From: Thioalkalivibrio sp.
GTDB taxonomy: Bacteria > Pseudomonadota > Gammaproteobacteria > Ectothiorhodospirales > Ectothiorhodospiraceae
DNA: 42,073 nt
NCBI GenBank assembly: GCA_011389655.1
Contig: JAABTX010000017.1
Coordinates: forward strand, 1-42,073
Direction of reading: 5' to 3'
Positions 26,459 through 39,203 of this stretch are shown here, piece by piece; position 1 is the first letter of the stretch, and each line of letters begins with the position of its first letter. Both the position numbers and the translations under genes were made by a program. A model generated the notes under the pieces. It saw nothing but the letters and a program-made list of their open reading frames with translations, was not told where the DNA came from and made no database searches.

Positions 26459-27408
26459 CCATCGCCCCCGAGGCGCCGGCCGGGAAGGGCCTCGCCGCGG
26501 GCCCAGGCGCTCGCGGGGATCGGCCTGCGCCCCGGGAGCTGCACCGTCCGCAGGCGCAACAGGCCAGCGCCCGTCGCCACGTCGACGCCGTCGGGCCCGG
26601 TCGCGACCACCGTGCCCGGGGGCGCTGGAGTCCCTTCGGCCGGCTCCGGCACGTCTGCCCGATGGATGCGCAGTACGCGGTCACCGAGACGCGTCTGCGC
26701 GACCGGCCAGGGCTGGAAGGCACGCACGCGGCGGGCGATCCGGACCGCCGGCTCGCTCCAGTCCACCCAGGCCTCCGATTTTTCGACCTTGCGAGCGTAA
26801 CGCACCCCGGATTCCGGCTGCGGCGACGGCTGCAGGCTGCCATCGAGAATCGCGTCCAGACGTTCCACCAGCAGTGCCGCGCCCATCCCCGCAAGACGCT
26901 CGGTCACCTCGGAGGCGATCATGCGGTCATCCAGGGGCAGGCGCTCACAGGCGTAGACGGGACCGGTGTCCAGGCCCGCCTCCATATGCATCAGGCAGAC
27001 CCCGGTCTGCCGGTCCCCCGCCAGGATCGCGCGCTGCACCGGGGCGGCGCCGCGCCAGCGCGGCAGCAGCGAGGCGTGGATGTTCAGGCACCCGAAAGAG
27101 GGGATCGACAGCACCGCGGGCGGCAGGATCAGCCCGTACGCGGCAACGATCAGGATGTCCGGTTGCAGCTGCCGCAGTTCCCCGTGGGCCTCGTCGGACT
27201 GCAGCGATGCCGGCTGCAGCACCGGGACTCCCGCCGCCTGCGCGATCCGTTTCACCGGACTCGGGCTCAGCCTGCGGCCCCGCCCGGCGGGGCGATCCGG
27301 CTGCGTGTACACCCCAACGGGTGTCCGCCCCGAGGCAATCAGGGCCGCCAGCGCGGGAACCGCGAATTCCGGAGTCCCGGCATAGACGATGCGCCGGTCC
27401 GCGGCCAT
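26455..27408 (-). CDS. fmt: Methionyl-tRNA formyltransferase
   Basis: Formylates initiator Met-tRNA using 10-formyl-tetrahydrofolate, in the cytoplasm. It has 317 residues (E. coli 315). Blocks: RIVYAGTPEFAVPALAALIA, YTQPDRPAGRGRRLSPSPVK, LNIHASLLPRWRGAAPVQRAI, TGVCLMHMEAGLDTGPVY and a C-terminal oligonucleotide-binding-like domain from about 206. Start ATG 27408 overlaps the def stop by one base (TGATG); a TTG just before it at 27411 is less likely. Confidence 0.96.
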   Translation of the reverse strand: MAADRRIVYAGTPEFAVPALAALIASGRTPVGVYTQPDRPAGRGRRLSPSPVKRIAQAAGVPVLQPASLQSDEAHGELRQLQPDILIVAAYGLILPPAVLSIPSFGCLNIHASLLPRWRGAAPVQRAILAGDRQTGVCLMHMEAGLDTGPVYACERLPLDDRMIASEVTERLAGMGAALLVERLDAILDGSLQPSPQPESGVRYARKVEKSEAWVDWSEPAVRIARRVRAFQPWPVAQTRLGDRVLRIHRADVPEPAEGTPAPPGTVVATGPDGVDVATGAGLLRLRTVQLPGRRPIPASAWARGEALPGRRLGGDG

Positions 27409-27950
27409 CAACGGCCGGCGACGGAGCCGGCCACGGCCGGGCTCGCGGACGGCGCCCTGGCCGCCTGCTTCTCCAGCTTCTTGCGGATGCGATTGCGCTT
27501 CAGGGTGGAGAGATAATCGACGAAGAGCTTGCCGTCGAGGTGGTCGATCTCGTGCTGGATGCAGACCGCGAGCAGGCCGTCGACGTCCATCTCGAAGGAC
27601 TGGCCGTCCCGGTTCTGCGCCCGCACGCGGATGCGCTCGGCCCGGCGTACGGTCTCGTAGAAGCCGGGAACGGAGAGGCAGCCCTCGTCCATCTCCTCCT
27701 CCCCCTCGCGGCTGACGATCTCCGGGTTGATCAGGCAGTGGGGCTCGGCCTGGTCCTCCGACACGTCCGCGACCAGGATCCTCTTCTGCACGTTGATCTG
27801 CGTGGCGGCAAGGCCGATGCCCGGGGCCGTGTACATGGTCTCGAACATGTCGTCGACCAGTTGCCGCACGGAATCGTCCACCTGGTCCACCGGATGCGCG
27901 CGCAGGCGCAGCCGCGGGTCCGGAAAGTGAAGGATTTCTCTAAGTGCCAT
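27408..27950 (-). CDS. def: Peptide deformylase
   Basis: Removes the N-formyl group from nascent proteins. It has 180 residues, with all three metal-site motifs: GIGLAATQ (44-51), EGCLSVPG (89-96, C91) and QHEIDHLDG (132-140, H133 and H137), typical of a type 1 Fe2+ enzyme. A C-terminal Lys/Ala-rich tail follows residue 150. ATG 27950 is preceded by GAGG eight bases upstream. It is the first gene of the def-to-trkA run and divergent from the LysM gene. Confidence 0.96.
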   Translation of the reverse strand: MALREILHFPDPRLRLRAHPVDQVDDSVRQLVDDMFETMYTAPGIGLAATQINVQKRILVADVSEDQAEPHCLINPEIVSREGEEEMDEGCLSVPGFYETVRRAERIRVRAQNRDGQSFEMDVDGLLAVCIQHEIDHLDGKLFVDYLSTLKRNRIRKKLEKQAARAPSASPAVAGSVAGR

Positions 27951-28355
27951 CGATAAGACCTCGATCTTTTTGTACTGTGCCGGCAACGTTTTTCTGCTAA
28001 CTTCTAAAGATGTTGACGATAGACGCCGATCCAGGGAATGAAGATCGGCCGCGGATCGCGTGATCGTCCCTTCCCACCGGCCCTCGCCCGCCGGCGGGAG
28101 CGGGAATCGCGAGTGCGCTGGGCGCGATCTTCAGGTTGACGGGGCGCCGTACCGCCGCGGGACCTGTTTTGCAGTATATTGGGTCAGCGGTGCATTTTAC
28201 GATAGAACCGCAAACTGGCGCGGACACTGCCGTGCAGAGGTCCGGTCGGGGAATCAGACAGCGGCGGCCGGCAGGAATTCGCCCGGCATCGCGAGCGGTG
28301 ACGGCGAGAGAACGCGCCGGGCGGACGTCGCGGGGACATGAACAGGGGGAAAACG
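27951..28355. other. 405-bp divergent spacer between def and the LysM gene
   Basis: No gene. The segment 27960-28020 is markedly A/T-rich for this genome and is the likely def promoter zone, though no clean box pair could be assigned. TATATT at 28175-28180 is a candidate -10 for the rightward LysM-dprA-smg transcript, giving a long leader of about 170 nt. Confidence 0.5.
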
Positions 28356-29453
28356 ATGTTCGATGCAAGGGCTGCAGCACGCGTGCGCCAGACGGCCGTT
28401 GTTGTCCTGTTGGCGCTGGGGCTGGTCGCCTGTGCGACCGCTCCCGAACCCGCAGTGCCGGAACCGGAGCCGGCTCCCGAGCCGATGACGGCACCCGAGC
28501 CGGAACCCGCACCGGAACCGGTGCTGCGACCGACAGCGCCGGAGCGGTACGTGGTCCAGGAGGGCGATACGCTGTGGAGCATCGCCAACGTCTTCCTGCG
28601 CGATCCCTGGTACTGGTCGGAGATCTGGCTGGTCAATCCCGAGGTGCGCAACCCGCACCTTATCTATCCCGGTGACGTGCTGAGCATCCACTTCATCGAT
28701 GACCGGCCGCGCGTGATGGTGGACGCCGGTCCGCGCACGCGCATCGAGGAACTCGCGGAGAAGCCCTTCCCGATCGCCGCGCTGCAGCCGTTCATGTTCC
28801 GCGCCCGCGTGGTCGACGAGGAGACGCTGGAGCAGGCTCCCCACATCGTGGCCGCCCGGGACGAGCGGGTGCTCTTCGGCCCCGGCGACGAGGTCTACGT
28901 GCGCAACGCCCCGGACGCCGAGCAGTACGACCTCTATCAGCTGGTCCGCAGGGACCGGATGCTGGTGGACCCCGAGACCGGCGAGGAACTGGGGGTGGCA
29001 ATCATCCCCGTCGGCCAGGCCGAGATCGTCCGTGGCGGCGAGATCGCGACCGCGCTGATCAGCGCCGGCGAACGCGAGGCGCTGCGCGGCGACCGCCTGA
29101 TCGGCTTCGACGAGGACCCGGATCTGCTGTTCGACATCAGCAACCCGCCGCCGGGGCTCGAGGGCGAGGTGATCCTGCTGTTCGACGCGATCACCCAGAT
29201 CGGCAGGTACCAGGCCGCGGTGATCAACCGGGGTGAGCGCGAAGGCGTCCGGGACGGCCAGGTCTTCGCGGTGTGGGCAGCGGGACGTACCGCCGTAGAT
29301 CCCGTCAGCGAGGGACGCAACGACGTCGTGCAGCTGCCCGAGGAGAAGGTCGGTACGCTGATGGTGTTCCGGACCTTCGAGAAGGTGGCCTATGGCCTGG
29401 TGATCGAGTCGATGCGGCCCATCCGTGAAGGGTTCAAGACCCGACACCCCTGA
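28356..29453 (+). CDS. LysM-domain lipoprotein
   Basis: A 365-residue envelope protein. The lipoprotein signal has lipobox LGLVAC. It is followed by a Pro/Glu/Ala linker with repeated PEPEPAPEP-type units (about 25-57), then one LysM peptidoglycan-binding domain (RYVVQEGDTLWSIANVFL to IYPGDVLSIHF, about 64-115), then a beta-rich region of about 240 residues without an assigned fold. The family commonly sits upstream of dprA in gammaproteobacteria. ATG 28356 has an AGGGGGA nine bases upstream; ATG 28338 is an alternative. It overlaps dprA by 29 bp. Likely periplasmic, on the outer membrane, holding peptidoglycan. Confidence 0.9.
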   Translation: MFDARAAARVRQTAVVVLLALGLVACATAPEPAVPEPEPAPEPMTAPEPEPAPEPVLRPTAPERYVVQEGDTLWSIANVFLRDPWYWSEIWLVNPEVRNPHLIYPGDVLSIHFIDDRPRVMVDAGPRTRIEELAEKPFPIAALQPFMFRARVVDEETLEQAPHIVAARDERVLFGPGDEVYVRNAPDAEQYDLYQLVRRDRMLVDPETGEELGVAIIPVGQAEIVRGGEIATALISAGEREALRGDRLIGFDEDPDLLFDISNPPPGLEGEVILLFDAITQIGRYQAAVINRGEREGVRDGQVFAVWAAGRTAVDPVSEGRNDVVQLPEEKVGTLMVFRTFEKVAYGLVIESMRPIREGFKTRHP

Positions 29454-30597
29454 TCCGGCAAACGAGGCGCCGAGGGAACGGCTGCGTGACTGGCTCCGCC
29501 TGCTGCACACCCCGGGACTCGGCCCACGGCGTGTCGCCCGCCTGCTGGAGGCCTTCGGAACCCCTGCCGCGGCACTGCAGGCCGACGCCCGGGCCTGGGC
29601 CGCGGCCGGCGCCGGCGGCAGCCCGTGCGAGGGCGGCGACGTCGCGGTCCGCGAGGCCGGGGTCGACGCCGACCTGGAGTGGCTGGAGAGCGACCCCCGG
29701 CACTTCATCCTGACCCGGGACGACCCGGATTACCCGCCCCTGCTGGCCCAGCTGCCCGATCCGCCGCCGGCCCTGTACCTGGTCGGGGATCCCGCGATGC
29801 TGCGGCGGCCGCAGATCGCGATCGTGGGCAGCCGCGAGGCGACACCCCAGGGGCTGCGCATCGCCGAACGCTTCGCCCGATCGCTCGCCTCCGCGGGTCT
29901 GACCGTGACCAGCGGCCTCGCCCGCGGTATCGACGCGGCTGCCCACCGGGGCGCACTGTCCGGACCGGGGGGAAGCACCGTGGCCGTGGTGGCCACCGGT
30001 CCCGATCGGGTCTATCCGTCGGCACACCGCCGCCTTGCGCACCGGGTCGCGGACCAGGGCCTGATGGTTGCCCTCTGGCCGACCGGCACCGCGGCACGCT
30101 CCGGCCACTTCCCCCAGCGCAACCGGGTGATCAGCGGACTGGCCCTCGGCACCCTGGTGGTTGAGGCCGCGCTGCGCAGCGGCTCCCTGATCACCGCGCG
30201 TCTCGCCGCCGAACAGGGGCGTTCGGTCTATGCGGTACCGGGATCGATCCTGAGCCCGCTGAGCCGGGGCTGCCACCGGCTGATCCAGGAGGGGGCGCAG
30301 CTGGTGGAATCGCCTGACGACATCCTGGAGGATCTCGCCGAGTGGCTCGGCGTGGGCGGACGCTCAAGCGATCCGGCACCGCCGCCCGACGATGCCGCCA
30401 GCCTCGATCCCGAGCACGAGCGGGTACTGACACTGATGGGATTCGATCCCGTGAGCCTCGAGGAATTGCTGCAGCGCACCGGATTGACCGTGGAGACGCT
30501 TTCCTCCATTCTGGTTTTGATGGAACTCAACGGCCGCGTGGCCTCACTCAGCCACGGGCGCTACCAGCGCCTCGATGCAGGAACGCACACGACATGA
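29425..30597 (+). CDS. dprA: DNA-processing protein DprA
   Basis: Loads RecA on incoming single-stranded DNA in natural transformation. It has 390 residues: an N-terminal helix-hairpin-helix/SAM-like region (LLHTPGLGPRRVARLLEAFG), the Rossmann-like DprA core (IAIVGSREATPQGLRIAERF, VTSGLARGIDAAAHRGAL, GHFPQRNRVISGLALGTLVVEAA, SGSLITARLAAEQGRSVYAVPGS), and a C-terminal winged helix (EELLQRTGLTVETLSSILVLMEL). Start GTG 29425 lies inside the LysM gene; no later start preserves the N-terminal domain. It overlaps smg by 4 bp. comF, another competence-type gene, lies 9 kb away. Confidence 0.95.
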   Translation: MKGSRPDTPDPANEAPRERLRDWLRLLHTPGLGPRRVARLLEAFGTPAAALQADARAWAAAGAGGSPCEGGDVAVREAGVDADLEWLESDPRHFILTRDDPDYPPLLAQLPDPPPALYLVGDPAMLRRPQIAIVGSREATPQGLRIAERFARSLASAGLTVTSGLARGIDAAAHRGALSGPGGSTVAVVATGPDRVYPSAHRRLAHRVADQGLMVALWPTGTAARSGHFPQRNRVISGLALGTLVVEAALRSGSLITARLAAEQGRSVYAVPGSILSPLSRGCHRLIQEGAQLVESPDDILEDLAEWLGVGGRSSDPAPPPDDAASLDPEHERVLTLMGFDPVSLEELLQRTGLTVETLSSILVLMELNGRVASLSHGRYQRLDAGTHTT

Positions 30598-31079
30598 AAG
30601 AAGACGTGCTGGACGTGCTGATGTACCTGTTCGATCACTACATGGACGACGACTCGGACAGCGAACCGGATCGGCAGGACCTTCAGGCACGCCTGCACGA
30701 GGCGGGCTTCCCCTCTGCCGAGATCGACCAGGCGCTGGGATGGCTGGACCGTCTGGTCAGCGAGGAGCCGGTGCCCGAGCGCCTCGGGTCCGAGGCGGCG
30801 CAGCGAGTGTATACCTTCGAGGAGCAGCATCGGCTGAACCTCGAGGCCCGGGGCTTCCTGGTGTTCCTGGAGCAGAACGGGTTGCTCACCACCGGGACCC
30901 GGGAGCTGGTGATCGACCGCGTGATGGAACTCGATGCCGACGAGATCGATCTGCATCAGCTGAAATGGGTCGTGCTGATGGTGCTGTTCAACCAGCCCGA
31001 CGACAACATCGCCTACTCGCGTCTCGAGGAGGTGGTGATGGCCGAGAGCGTACCCGCGCTGACCGAATACCTTCACTGA
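30594..31079 (+). CDS. smg: Smg (DUF494) family protein
   Basis: A 161-residue acidic cytoplasmic protein of the Smg family, starting MKEDVLDVLMYLFDHYMDDD. Further hallmarks are ARLHEAGFPSAEIDQALGWLD, RVYTFEEQHRLNLEARGFL, FLEQNGLLTTGTRELVIDRVM and LKWVVLMVLFNQPDD. The family lies beside dprA and topA across gammaproteobacteria, but its biochemical role is not established. The start ATG overlaps the dprA stop by 4 bp (ATGA). Confidence 0.94.
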   Translation: MKEDVLDVLMYLFDHYMDDDSDSEPDRQDLQARLHEAGFPSAEIDQALGWLDRLVSEEPVPERLGSEAAQRVYTFEEQHRLNLEARGFLVFLEQNGLLTTGTRELVIDRVMELDADEIDLHQLKWVVLMVLFNQPDDNIAYSRLEEVVMAESVPALTEYLH

Positions 31080-31217
31080 AAGACCCTTAACGCAGCCCTG
31101 CGTCCGCCGCCTTCCCGAGCCGACACGCCGCCTGCGGCCTGGCCGTGCGGATTTCCGCGGCTCCGCGCGGACGCATCCTCCTGGAACCCGGGCGCAGACG
31201 GAGTGGTCCCGAGCGAC

Positions 31218-33755
31218 ATGAGCAACAACCTCGTCATTGTGGAATCGCCTGCAAAGGCCAAGACCATCGGCAAGTACCTCGGGCCGGAGTTCACCGTGCT
31301 CGCGTCCTACGGACACGTGCGGGACCTGGTCCCGAAGGAGGGCGCGGTGGACCCGGATGCCGGGTTCCGGATGAATTACGAGGTGATCGAGCGCAACGAG
31401 CGGCAGGTCCAGTCGATCGCCCGCGCCCTGAAGGCGGCGGACACGCTGATCCTCGCAACCGACCCCGACCGCGAGGGGGAGGCCATCTCCTGGCACCTGC
31501 TGGAGATCCTCCGCGAGCGCGGCCTGCTCGGCGATCGGCCAGTGAAGCGCGTGGTCTTCCACGAGATCACCCAGCGCGCGATCCGGGACGCGGTCGCGCA
31601 TCCGCGCAGCCTGTCCCGCGACCTGATCAACGCCCAGCAGGCACGGCGCGCGCTGGACTATCTGGTCGGGTTCAACCTGTCGCCCCTGCTCTGGCGCAAG
31701 ATCAAGCGGGGACTGTCGGCGGGACGGGTGCAGAGCCCGGCACTGCGGATGATCTGCGAGCGCGAGGACGAGATCGAGCGCTTCGTCGCACGGGAATACT
31801 GGACCATCGACGCGCAGGTGCGGCGCAAGGACCAGGCCTTCACCGCGCGGCTCACCTATCTCGACGGACGCAGGCTCGACCAGTTCGATCTGAACTCCGA
31901 CACGCTGGCGCATGACGCCCGGAACCGGCTGCTGCAGGCGGCGGACGGTCGCCTGCGCGTCGATTCCGTGGAGAAGAAACAGCGCAAGCGCAACCCGGCC
32001 GCCCCCTTCACCACGTCGACGCTCCAGCAGGAGGCCTCGCGCAAGCTCGGCTTCACCGCCAGCCGCACGATGCGCGTCGCCCAGCAGCTCTACGAGGGCA
32101 TCGACCTCGGCAGCGGCGCGATCGGCCTGATCACCTACATGCGTACCGACTCGGTGACCCTCGCCGGCGAGGCGATCGCCGAGATCCGGGGCCTGATCGA
32201 GGAGCGCTACGGCGCGGACAACCTCCCGTCGAGCCCGCGCCAGTACAAGACCAAGTCGAAGAACGCGCAGGAAGCGCACGAGGCGATCCGCCCGACCTCG
32301 GTGCGGCGGCTCCCGGACGAGATCCGCGACCGCATGAGTTCGGACCAGGCCCGTCTCTACGAGCTGGTCTGGAAACGCACCGTCGCCTGCCAGATGGTCC
32401 ACGCGACCTTCGACACCGTCGCGGCCGACCTCGTGCCGGGCGACAGCTCCCATCGCTTCCGCGCCACCGGTTCCACCCTGCGTCACGCCGGCTTCATCGC
32501 CGTCTACCAGGAGGGCCGCGACGAGGCCAGCCGGGATGACGAGGAACGGCGCCTGCCGGAGCTGGCCGAGGGCATGGTCGTGGACCTGCTCGACATCGAC
32601 GCGGAACAGCACTTCACGGAACCGCCGCCGCGCTACACCGAGGCCAGCCTGGTCAAGACGCTGGAGGAATACGGCATCGGCCGGCCGTCGACCTATGCCA
32701 GCATCATCTCGACGCTGCAGTCGCGCGAATACGTGGAGATGGACGGCAAGCGCTTCCTGCCCACCGACATCGGACGGATCGTGAACGCCTTCCTGACCCA
32801 GCACTTCACCCGCTACGTCGACTACGACTTCACCGCGAAGCTGGAGGACGAGCTGGACGAGATCGCCCGCGGGGAGAAGGAGTGGATCCCGGTCCTCGAG
32901 CGCTTCTGGACCGACTTCCGCGAGCAGGTCGAGGACAAGGCGGCAAGCGTGAGCCGCGCCGAGGCGGTGCAGTCGCGCGATCTGGGCACCGACCCGAAGA
33001 GCGGGCGGCCGGTGAGCGTGCGCCTGGGCCGGTTCGGCCCGATCGTGCAGATCGGCACCAAGGACGACGAGGAAAAACCGCGGTTCGCGGGGCTTCTGCC
33101 CGGGCAGAAGATGGACCAGGTCACGCTGGAGGAGGCCCTCGCGCTGTTCAGGCTGCCGAGGGACCTGGGAGAGACCGGAGAGGGTGAGCCGGTGCAGGTG
33201 AACGTCGGCCGCTTCGGCCCGTATGTGAAGTACGGCCGGAAGTTCGCCTCGCTGGGGCCCGACGACGACGTCTGGACCATCGAGCTGCCGCGGGCACTGG
33301 AGATCATTGCCGAGAAGAAGGCCCTGGATGCCCAGAAGCACATCCGGTCCTTCCCGGAGGAAGGAATCGAGGTCCTCAACGGCCGCTACGGGCCCTACAT
33401 CACCGATGGCAGCAAGAACGCGAAGATCCCGAAGGACCGGGAACCGGCCAGCCTGACGCTGGAGGAGTGCCGGGAGCTGCTGGCCGCGGCCCCGGAGCGA
33501 CGCGGCCGGCGCGGCGGCAAGGCGGCAAAGGCATCGGCGAAGAGCACGCCCCGGAAGGAGGCGGCGGCCGGGAAGCCCAACGGCACGAAGAAGCCCACCG
33601 CATCCCGCTCCGCAACCGCGAAGGCGGCCACCGGCGGGAAGAAACGGGCGGCGGCGAAGAAGCCGGCCGCGTCCAAGCCGGCCAAGGGCTCGAAACGCGA
33701 CACCGGCGGATCCGGCCGTACGGGTTCCCGGCCGGGCGCGCCAGGCGGAACCTGA
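31218..33755 (+). CDS. topA: DNA topoisomerase I (type IA) with Lys/Ala-rich tail
   Basis: Relaxes negative supercoils. It has 845 residues. The Toprim domain carries E9 (VIVESPAKAKTIGKYL) and LATDPDREGEAISWHL. The active-site tyrosine is Y307 in GLITYMRTDSV, and EYGIGRPSTYASIISTLQ is conserved. Instead of E. coli-type Cys4 zinc ribbons, the C-terminus has three topoisomerase C-repeats (VSVRLGRFGPIVQIG, VNVGRFGPYVKYG, NGRYGPYITDGSKNAKIP) and then a Lys/Ala/Arg-rich disordered tail from about 757. ATG 31218 matches the family start; a GTG at 31203 is in frame. A spacer of 138 bp from smg suggests its own promoter. Confidence 0.96.
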   Translation: MSNNLVIVESPAKAKTIGKYLGPEFTVLASYGHVRDLVPKEGAVDPDAGFRMNYEVIERNERQVQSIARALKAADTLILATDPDREGEAISWHLLEILRERGLLGDRPVKRVVFHEITQRAIRDAVAHPRSLSRDLINAQQARRALDYLVGFNLSPLLWRKIKRGLSAGRVQSPALRMICEREDEIERFVAREYWTIDAQVRRKDQAFTARLTYLDGRRLDQFDLNSDTLAHDARNRLLQAADGRLRVDSVEKKQRKRNPAAPFTTSTLQQEASRKLGFTASRTMRVAQQLYEGIDLGSGAIGLITYMRTDSVTLAGEAIAEIRGLIEERYGADNLPSSPRQYKTKSKNAQEAHEAIRPTSVRRLPDEIRDRMSSDQARLYELVWKRTVACQMVHATFDTVAADLVPGDSSHRFRATGSTLRHAGFIAVYQEGRDEASRDDEERRLPELAEGMVVDLLDIDAEQHFTEPPPRYTEASLVKTLEEYGIGRPSTYASIISTLQSREYVEMDGKRFLPTDIGRIVNAFLTQHFTRYVDYDFTAKLEDELDEIARGEKEWIPVLERFWTDFREQVEDKAASVSRAEAVQSRDLGTDPKSGRPVSVRLGRFGPIVQIGTKDDEEKPRFAGLLPGQKMDQVTLEEALALFRLPRDLGETGEGEPVQVNVGRFGPYVKYGRKFASLGPDDDVWTIELPRALEIIAEKKALDAQKHIRSFPEEGIEVLNGRYGPYITDGSKNAKIPKDREPASLTLEECRELLAAAPERRGRRGGKAAKASAKSTPRKEAAAGKPNGTKKPTASRSATAKAATGGKKRAAAKKPAASKPAKGSKRDTGGSGRTGSRPGAPGGT

Positions 33756-33789
33756 CGCGCCCGCGGCCGCACCGACCGTCACGGATCCG

Positions 33790-37313
<3,524 letters not shown>

Positions 37314-37391
37314 ACGGCTTCAGGTTTCGTTCAACTCGCCGATCTAGACTAGGCTTCTGATTGGAAACACCGCGGTTCCGAGGACAACACC

Positions 37392-38054
37392 ATGCACAAA
37401 CCCCTGCTCCTGGCCTTCGTCGGACTGCTCGCCTTCCTGACGGGCTGCACCGCAATGGATCCCTACACCCGGGAGGAGCGCACGTCGCGAACCGCCACCG
37501 GGGCGGGCATCGGCGCCCTCGCCGGCGCCATCGTCGGCAGCGTGACCTCCAGCCGCAACCGCACCGAGCGGGCAATGGTCGGGGCGGGCATCGGCGCCCT
37601 CGCGGGGGGCGCGATCGGCAACTACATGGACCGGCAGGAGGTCGAGATCCGGCAGCAGCTGGAGGGGTCGGGCGTCAGCGTGACCCGGGTGGGCAACAAC
37701 CTGGTGCTGAACATGCCCGGTCACATCACCTTCGACGTGGACCGCACCGAGATCAAGCCGGAGTTCGATCCGGTTCTGGACTCCGTCGTGCTGGTGCTGA
37801 ACAAGTACGATCAGACCGGCATCGAGATCGCCGGTCACACCGACAGCACCGGCAGTGTCGAATACAACATGAGCCTGTCGGAACGACGCGCCGAGAGTGT
37901 CGGACGGGCACTGCGCAACCGGGGCGTGAATCCCGTACGCATCGGCACCATCGGCTTTGGTCCCCACCAGCCAGTCGCGACCAACGCAAGCTCCGCGGGC
38001 CGGACCCTGAACCGCCGGGTGGAACTCACGCTGTTCCCGCTGACCGCCGGCTAA
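37392..38054 (+). CDS. OmpA-family lipoprotein with glycine zipper
   Basis: A 220-residue outer-membrane lipoprotein (lipobox LTGC, C19), similar in layout to YiaD. A duplicated glycine-zipper segment (GAGIGALAGAIVGS and GAGIGALAGGAIGN, about 38-77) is followed by an OmpA C-terminal peptidoglycan-binding domain (about 105-218: ITFDVDRTEIKPEF, IEIAGHTDSTGSVEYNMSLSERRAESVG, IGFGPHQPVATNAS and NRRVELTLF). It probably tethers the outer membrane to the cell wall. It is 78 bp from aroE and so likely has its own promoter. GAGGA lies upstream of ATG 37392. Confidence 0.9.
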   Translation: MHKPLLLAFVGLLAFLTGCTAMDPYTREERTSRTATGAGIGALAGAIVGSVTSSRNRTERAMVGAGIGALAGGAIGNYMDRQEVEIRQQLEGSGVSVTRVGNNLVLNMPGHITFDVDRTEIKPEFDPVLDSVVLVLNKYDQTGIEIAGHTDSTGSVEYNMSLSERRAESVGRALRNRGVNPVRIGTIGFGPHQPVATNASSAGRTLNRRVELTLFPLTAG

Positions 38055-38069
38055 TCCCCAAGCCCCCCA

Positions 38070-38161
38070 TAGGAGCGAACCTCGCTCGCGAACGCGCCAC
38101 GGGTGCGCCTGACGCCGTGGGCGCCGTCCCTGACGGCCACTCGCGTGCAGGCACGCTCCTA
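38070..38161. repeat. REP-like palindromic pair (TAGGAGCG type)
   Basis: The left arm TAGGAGCGAACCTCGCTCGC (38070-38089) and the right arm, minus-strand TAGGAGCGTGCCTGCACGCG, are imperfect inverted copies. They resemble pseudomonad GTAGGAGCGAGC...GCTCGCGA REPs. It lies between the OmpA-like gene and ubiA. Confidence 0.75.
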
Positions 38162-38241
38162 CAGGGAGGCATCCCCACGCGGATCGGCACCTCCAGCCCA
38201 GACCCCGCCCCCGTAGAACGGGCTACAGGCGCGCCCACAGC

Positions 38242-38257
38242 AGCCGCGACGGCTTTT
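38242..38257 (+). terminator. Weak terminator-like hairpin before ubiA
   Basis: AGCCG-CGA-CGGCT is followed by TTT and then GCGTT. A 5-bp stem and short T-run make it marginal. Confidence 0.3.
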
Positions 38258-38295
38258 GCGTTAAGCTTGAAACCTGACCCGAACACCGGCCCGAG

Positions 38296-39165
38296 ATGAC
38301 CGCGCGCGCGCGACTTGCCGAGTATGCCCGGCTGATCCGCCTGGATCGCCCGGTGGGCATCTACCTGTTGCTCTGGCCCACGCTCTGGGCCCTGTGGATC
38401 GCGGCCGATGGCATGCCTCCGCTGCATATCGTGCTGATATTCGCGGTGGGCGTCACCCTGATGCGGTCGGCGGGCTGCGCGATCAACGACTTCGCCGACC
38501 GGCACATCGACCCCCACGTCGAACGTACCCGGTCGCGCCCGCTTGCGCAGGGCAGCATCGAGCCCTGGGAGGCGGTGGCCGTCTTCCTGACGCTGTCCGC
38601 CCTCGCCTTCGCGCTGGTGCTCCTCACCAACCCGCTGACCGTCGCCTATGCGCTGGTTGCGGTGGTGCTCGCGGCGACCTACCCCTTCACGAAGCGCTTT
38701 CACAGCCTGCCGCAGGTGCACCTCGGCGCCGCCTTCGCCTGGGCCGTGCCGATGGCCTTCACCGCGGTGACCAACGAGGCCCCGCCGCCCATCGCCTGGC
38801 TGCTGTTCGTCACCACGCTGACCTGGACGGTGGTCTACGACACCTTCTACGGCATGGTGGACCGCGAGTACGACCTGGCCATCGGCGTGCGTTCGACCGC
38901 GATCCTGTTCGGCGAACAGGACCGGCTGATCACCGGCATCCTCCAGGTGCTGGTCTGGTTCGGTCTCTTTCTGGTGGGGCAGCAGGCGGGCTTCGGCGGC
39001 ATCTACCTGGGCGCGCTGGTCATCGTGGCGATGCTGATGTTCTACCAGCAGTTCCTGATCCTCGACCGTGAACCCGAGGCCTGCTTCCGCGCCTTCCGCA
39101 ACAACCACCACCTCGGCCTGGTGGTACTGGTGGGCATGGTCGCCGACACCCTGCTACTCGGCTGA
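38296..39165 (+). CDS. ubiA: 4-hydroxybenzoate polyprenyltransferase
   Basis: Attaches the polyprenyl tail to 4-hydroxybenzoate in ubiquinone synthesis; an inner-membrane enzyme with about nine helices and 289 residues. The two Asp-rich motifs are NDFADRHIDPHVERTRSRPL (64-83) and YDTFYGMVDREYDLAIGVRS (181-200). GIYLLLWPTLWALWIAADG near the N-terminus is typical. ATG 38296. No ubiC is adjacent; a repeat-filled spacer separates it from the preceding lipoprotein. Confidence 0.95.
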   Translation: MTARARLAEYARLIRLDRPVGIYLLLWPTLWALWIAADGMPPLHIVLIFAVGVTLMRSAGCAINDFADRHIDPHVERTRSRPLAQGSIEPWEAVAVFLTLSALAFALVLLTNPLTVAYALVAVVLAATYPFTKRFHSLPQVHLGAAFAWAVPMAFTAVTNEAPPPIAWLLFVTTLTWTVVYDTFYGMVDREYDLAIGVRSTAILFGEQDRLITGILQVLVWFGLFLVGQQAGFGGIYLGALVIVAMLMFYQQFLILDREPEACFRAFRNNHHLGLVVLVGMVADTLLLG

Positions 39166-39203
39166 TGGCACTGCGCCCCGCCCTCCAGGCGGATTGAGCG
39201 GAA

